Source: CAYRIH01 sp964424375 (lineage in GTDB: Bacteria; Patescibacteriota; Kazan-3B-28; UBA10110). From it: a stretch of 14,295 nt of DNA. How positions within the stretch are numbered: position 1 is the first letter of the stretch; every line of letters starts with the position of its first letter. Shown here in pieces: positions 11,823 to 14,295 of this stretch. The stretch is taken from NCBI GenBank assembly GCA_964424375.1, contig CAYRIH010000014.1, positions 1-14,295 on the forward strand, written 5' to 3'. The notes beneath the pieces are model-generated. The model searched no databases and was not told the origin of the DNA. It saw only the letters and a list, made by a program, of their open reading frames with translations. A program made the position numbers and the translations under genes.

Positions 11823-13880
11823 TTAAGTTTTAATTTCTTTATCCTGAAATCCAGACTCATTGCAAGTTGGAATTTTAGCTCGTCCTAAAATGACCATTAA
11901 TCTTCCACAAGTGGGACTTTTGTTAGGCAAAGGTTCGTTCCAGCTGGCAAAATCGCATTTGGGATATTTATTGCAACCCCAAAACATCTTGCCTCGCTTA
12001 GTTTTTTTAACCACTACTTCGCCATTTGCACACTTTGGACAATCCATTATTGGAGTCCTGTCTACATTTAGACTCTTAGTGTTTTTACATTCAGGAAATC
12101 CACTGCAAGCTAAAAACTTGCCAAACCGACCCATCTTTACCACCATTGGTTTGCCACACTTATCACAAACTTCATCAGTTTCTTCATCCAGATTTTTTTT
12201 GGCCACATTCTCTTCTTTTTGAGCTAACTTATCAGCAAATGGTTTATAAAAATTACTCAAAACTTCTATATATTGCTCTTTGCCCTCGGCAATTTTATCC
12301 AAATCATCTTCCATGTGGGCAGTAAATTCTGCATTTACGATTTCTGGAAAATGTTCAACCAAAAAATCATTAACCAAAAAACCAACTTCTTGAGGCACTA
12401 ATTGTTTTTGTTCTTTGCGAACATAACCTCGAGTAGTAATAGTCGTGATAGTTGGAGCATAAGTAGATGGTCGGCCGACACCTAATTTCTCTAATGTTTT
12501 TACTAAAGTGGGTTCAGTATATCTAGGCAAAGGTTCAGTAAATTTTTGTTGAGATTCAACTTGTTGAACATCTAATTTGTCGTGGACAGCTAATTTAGGC
12601 AAACTTTGTTCTAATAGAGAGATTTTAGACATTACTACCAAAAATCCTTTAAATCTTATATTAATACCAGAAGCTATTAAGAACTTATTATCTCCAGAAG
12701 ATACATAAATATCGTCCCGATCAATAATAGCATCTGACATCTGTGAAGCTATAGCCCGTTCCCAAATTAATTTATAGAGTTTTAATTGATCTGTCGATAA
12801 AAACTCAGCAATCGATGCTGGATCACGTTCCGGAGATGTAGAACGAATAGCCTCATGAGCCTCTTGAGCTCTTTTTGTTATAGTTTTATAAAACCGTGGC
12901 TGAGGAGAAATAAAATCATTGCCAAATTTTAATTTAACCCAATTTCTAATCTCATCAATCACCTTAGGTGTTATATTATTGGAATCTGTTCTCATATAAG
13001 TAATCAATCCTACTTGACCACCCTGCCCCAAACTGATTCCTTCATACAACTGCTGAGCAATAGTCATAGTTTTTTTAACACTAAAGCCCAATCGGATACC
13101 GGCCTGCTGCTGCAAAGTTGAAGTAGTAAAAGGCGGTGAAGGTTTTTTAGATTTCTGATAATTTTTAATTTCAGAAATAATTGCATCATCCTTTTTTAAT
13201 TCGGCCGTAATTTGATCTGCATCCTTTTTAGTAGAAATATCAACTTTTTTGCCATTAACTTCCATTAAATCCGCTGCAAACTCTTTTTGATTAACACGAT
13301 ATACAACTTTTATCTTCCAATATTCCTTAGATACAAATTTTTCGCGTTCGCGTTCGCGTTCTACAATCAATCGCACGGCTACTGACTGTACCCGGCCGGC
13401 TGATAAACCCCGAAATATCTTTTTCCACAACAAAGGAGAAAGCTTATAACCTACTAATCGATCTAATACTCTTCTGGCTTGCTGAGCAGTAACCAAATTT
13501 AAATCAATCTCACGAGGATGATTGATTGCATCTTTCACAGCTTCATCTGTAATCTCATGAAAAACAATTCGTTTAACATCTTTTGCTTTAATGTCCAGGA
13601 CCTGCGTAATGTGCCAGCCTATAGCTTCGCCTTCTCTATCTTCATCAGTAGCCAAAATTAAGCCATCTGCCTCTGCTATTAGTTTTTTTAATTTGGTTAC
13701 AGTTTTCCGACTTTTAGTGGGAATGACATACTGAGGTTGAAAATTATTATCTACATCCACTCCCAAGCTAGCCTTTGGCAAATCTCTTAAATGTCCCATA
13801 GAAGCTTCTACGATATAGTCTTTACCTAAAATCCGGCCAATAGTCTTAGCCTTAGTGGGAGATTCAACTACAACTAACAT
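11823..13880 (-). CDS. topA: DNA topoisomerase I (type IA)
   Basis: TopA relaxes negative supercoils by cutting and passing single strands behind polymerases. The 685-residue product (numbered from the ATG used here) has the TOPRIM domain at its N-terminus (MLVVVESPTKAKTIGRIL; acidic triad region DEDREGE, about 79-85), the catalytic motif GLITYMRTDS with Tyr295, and C-terminal four-cysteine zinc modules: Cys572/575/592/598 and Cys614/617/636/642. A third module keeps only Cys658 and Cys673. ATG 13880 is chosen because family members begin with this MLVVVESPTKAK sequence and AAAGG lies 4 bases before it. In-frame TTG at 13904 and GTG at 13898 would add up to 8 unconserved residues. It follows dprA by 29 bases, an order common in bacteria, and is probably cotranscribed with it. 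Confidence 0.97.
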   Translation of the reverse strand: MLVVVESPTKAKTIGRILGKDYIVEASMGHLRDLPKASLGVDVDNNFQPQYVIPTKSRKTVTKLKKLIAEADGLILATDEDREGEAIGWHITQVLDIKAKDVKRIVFHEITDEAVKDAINHPREIDLNLVTAQQARRVLDRLVGYKLSPLLWKKIFRGLSAGRVQSVAVRLIVEREREREKFVSKEYWKIKVVYRVNQKEFAADLMEVNGKKVDISTKKDADQITAELKKDDAIISEIKNYQKSKKPSPPFTTSTLQQQAGIRLGFSVKKTMTIAQQLYEGISLGQGGQVGLITYMRTDSNNITPKVIDEIRNWVKLKFGNDFISPQPRFYKTITKRAQEAHEAIRSTSPERDPASIAEFLSTDQLKLYKLIWERAIASQMSDAIIDRDDIYVSSGDNKFLIASGINIRFKGFLVVMSKISLLEQSLPKLAVHDKLDVQQVESQQKFTEPLPRYTEPTLVKTLEKLGVGRPSTYAPTITTITTRGYVRKEQKQLVPQEVGFLVNDFLVEHFPEIVNAEFTAHMEDDLDKIAEGKEQYIEVLSNFYKPFADKLAQKEENVAKKNLDEETDEVCDKCGKPMVVKMGRFGKFLACSGFPECKNTKSLNVDRTPIMDCPKCANGEVVVKKTKRGKMFWGCNKYPKCDFASWNEPLPNKSPTCGRLMVILGRAKIPTCNESGFQDKEIKT

Positions 13881-13909
13881 AAAACCTTTGGTTGCCACTA
13901 TCAAATAAT

Positions 13910-14295
13910 TTAATAGGATTTTACAAACTTACCAGTTTTAGTAGATTTAACCATTCCTTTAACTTCCATCAAAGTTAGTGTACTACTGACTACTGCACTG
14001 TCAAGCCGAAGCTTTTTAGTAATGTCATCTATTGATAAAGTTTTGTCAGCCATAAGATTAATAATTTGGGATTCCAATGGTGAATCCGGTTTTATTGATA
14101 CATCACTGGATAATTGCATTTGCTGAGGCTCTATATTTAACTCGCGCAAAACATCAGCTGGAGATGTAACCATGCCAGCACCAGTTTTAATTAATTGATT
14201 TACTCCCTTAGCTTGAGGCACAAAAATACTACCAGCCAAAGCAAAAACTTCTCGATTATAATCCAACGCTAAATCAGCTGTAATCAATGCTCCAC
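13910..14295 (-). CDS. dprA: DNA-processing protein A, 5' end cut by window edge
   Basis: DprA binds incoming single-stranded DNA in transformation, shields it and loads RecA. Only the last 127 residues are present. They begin in the end of the Rossmann-like fold: GALITADLAL, REVFALAGSI, then GVNQLIKTGA, all hallmark positions of the family. A linker follows and then a C-terminal winged helix (about the last 60 residues, from SPLESQIINLM to the end). The true start lies upstream of 14295. The stop is TAA, 29 bases before topA. Its presence suggests the organism, like many reduced Patescibacteria, may take up DNA; the other com genes are not in this window. Confidence 0.95.
   Translation of the reverse strand, partial: GALITADLALDYNREVFALAGSIFVPQAKGVNQLIKTGAGMVTSPADVLRELNIEPQQMQLSSDVSIKPDSPLESQIINLMADKTLSIDDITKKLRLDSAVVSSTLTLMEVKGMVKSTKTGKFVKSY

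Noticed and set aside
11860..12222. 120-codon open frame on the plus strand
   Set aside because: It is antisense to the zinc-finger region of topA, whose conserved cysteines and motifs show which strand codes.
13341..13361. Three copies of a 6-base repeat (TTCGCG on the plus strand)
   Set aside because: It codes for the alternating Glu-Arg run after VE in topA, a helix where this pattern is common in the family; three copies do not call for another explanation.
13881..13904. TTG at 13904 or GTG at 13898 as the topA start
   Set aside because: The family begins at MLVVVESPTKAK, and ATG 13880 has AAAGG just upstream; the extra residues are not part of the TOPRIM fold.

Overview
All eleven genes in this window lie on the minus strand, so transcription runs from high to low coordinates. 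The core genes are AT-rich: I counted 13 G/C of 60 in 2581-2640. The gene set suggests a reduced-genome bacterium of the Candidate Phyla Radiation (Patescibacteria). Three things point there: a sigma-region-4 protein fused to HARE-type helix-turn-helix domains, a VirD4/TraD-like ATPase with one N-terminal membrane helix, and a tiny VirB2/TrbC-like pilin among ordinary repair genes. I cannot name the phylum. Long genes (ligA, uvrA, topA) read through with no in-frame TGA, and TGA is used as a stop, so the standard bacterial code applies rather than the TGA=Gly code of SR1/Gracilibacteria.

Layout in the direction of transcription: (1) 14295-8526 holds the 3' part of dprA, then topA, a VirB2-like pilin gene and uvrA, ending near a hairpin at 8428-8444. 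(2) 8400-2255 is a second unit. A consensus promoter with a direct repeat precedes the sigma4-HARE gene, then the VirD4/TraD-like ATPase gene and ligA, ending at a weak terminator. (3) 2253-925 holds two small unrecognised genes of higher GC. Each has its own promoter, a near-perfect Shine-Dalgarno sequence and a downstream terminator. (4) 888-1 holds gatC and the 5' part of gatA, overlapping as TAATG.

Functionally, the window joins DNA handling to tRNA-dependent amidation. DNA handling comprises DprA for incoming single strands, TopA, UvrA and LigA. GatC and GatA are subunits of the Glu-tRNA(Gln)/Asp-tRNA(Asn) amidotransferase. The pilin and ATPase look like parts of a type IV secretion-like or DNA-transfer machine; their mixture with dprA, topA, uvrA and ligA may be meaningful or may only reflect compact genome order.

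Two points stand out. First, gatC, ligA and the pilin gene have a good -10 box only 7-9 bases before ATG and no Shine-Dalgarno sequence, which predicts leaderless mRNAs. The two unknown genes instead use textbook promoters and ribosome binding sites. Second, the sigma4-HARE protein lacks sigma region 2 and is led by the strongest promoter in the window. I saw no tRNA, rRNA, CRISPR array, insertion sequence or riboswitch, and no gene-free stretch exceeds 300 bases.
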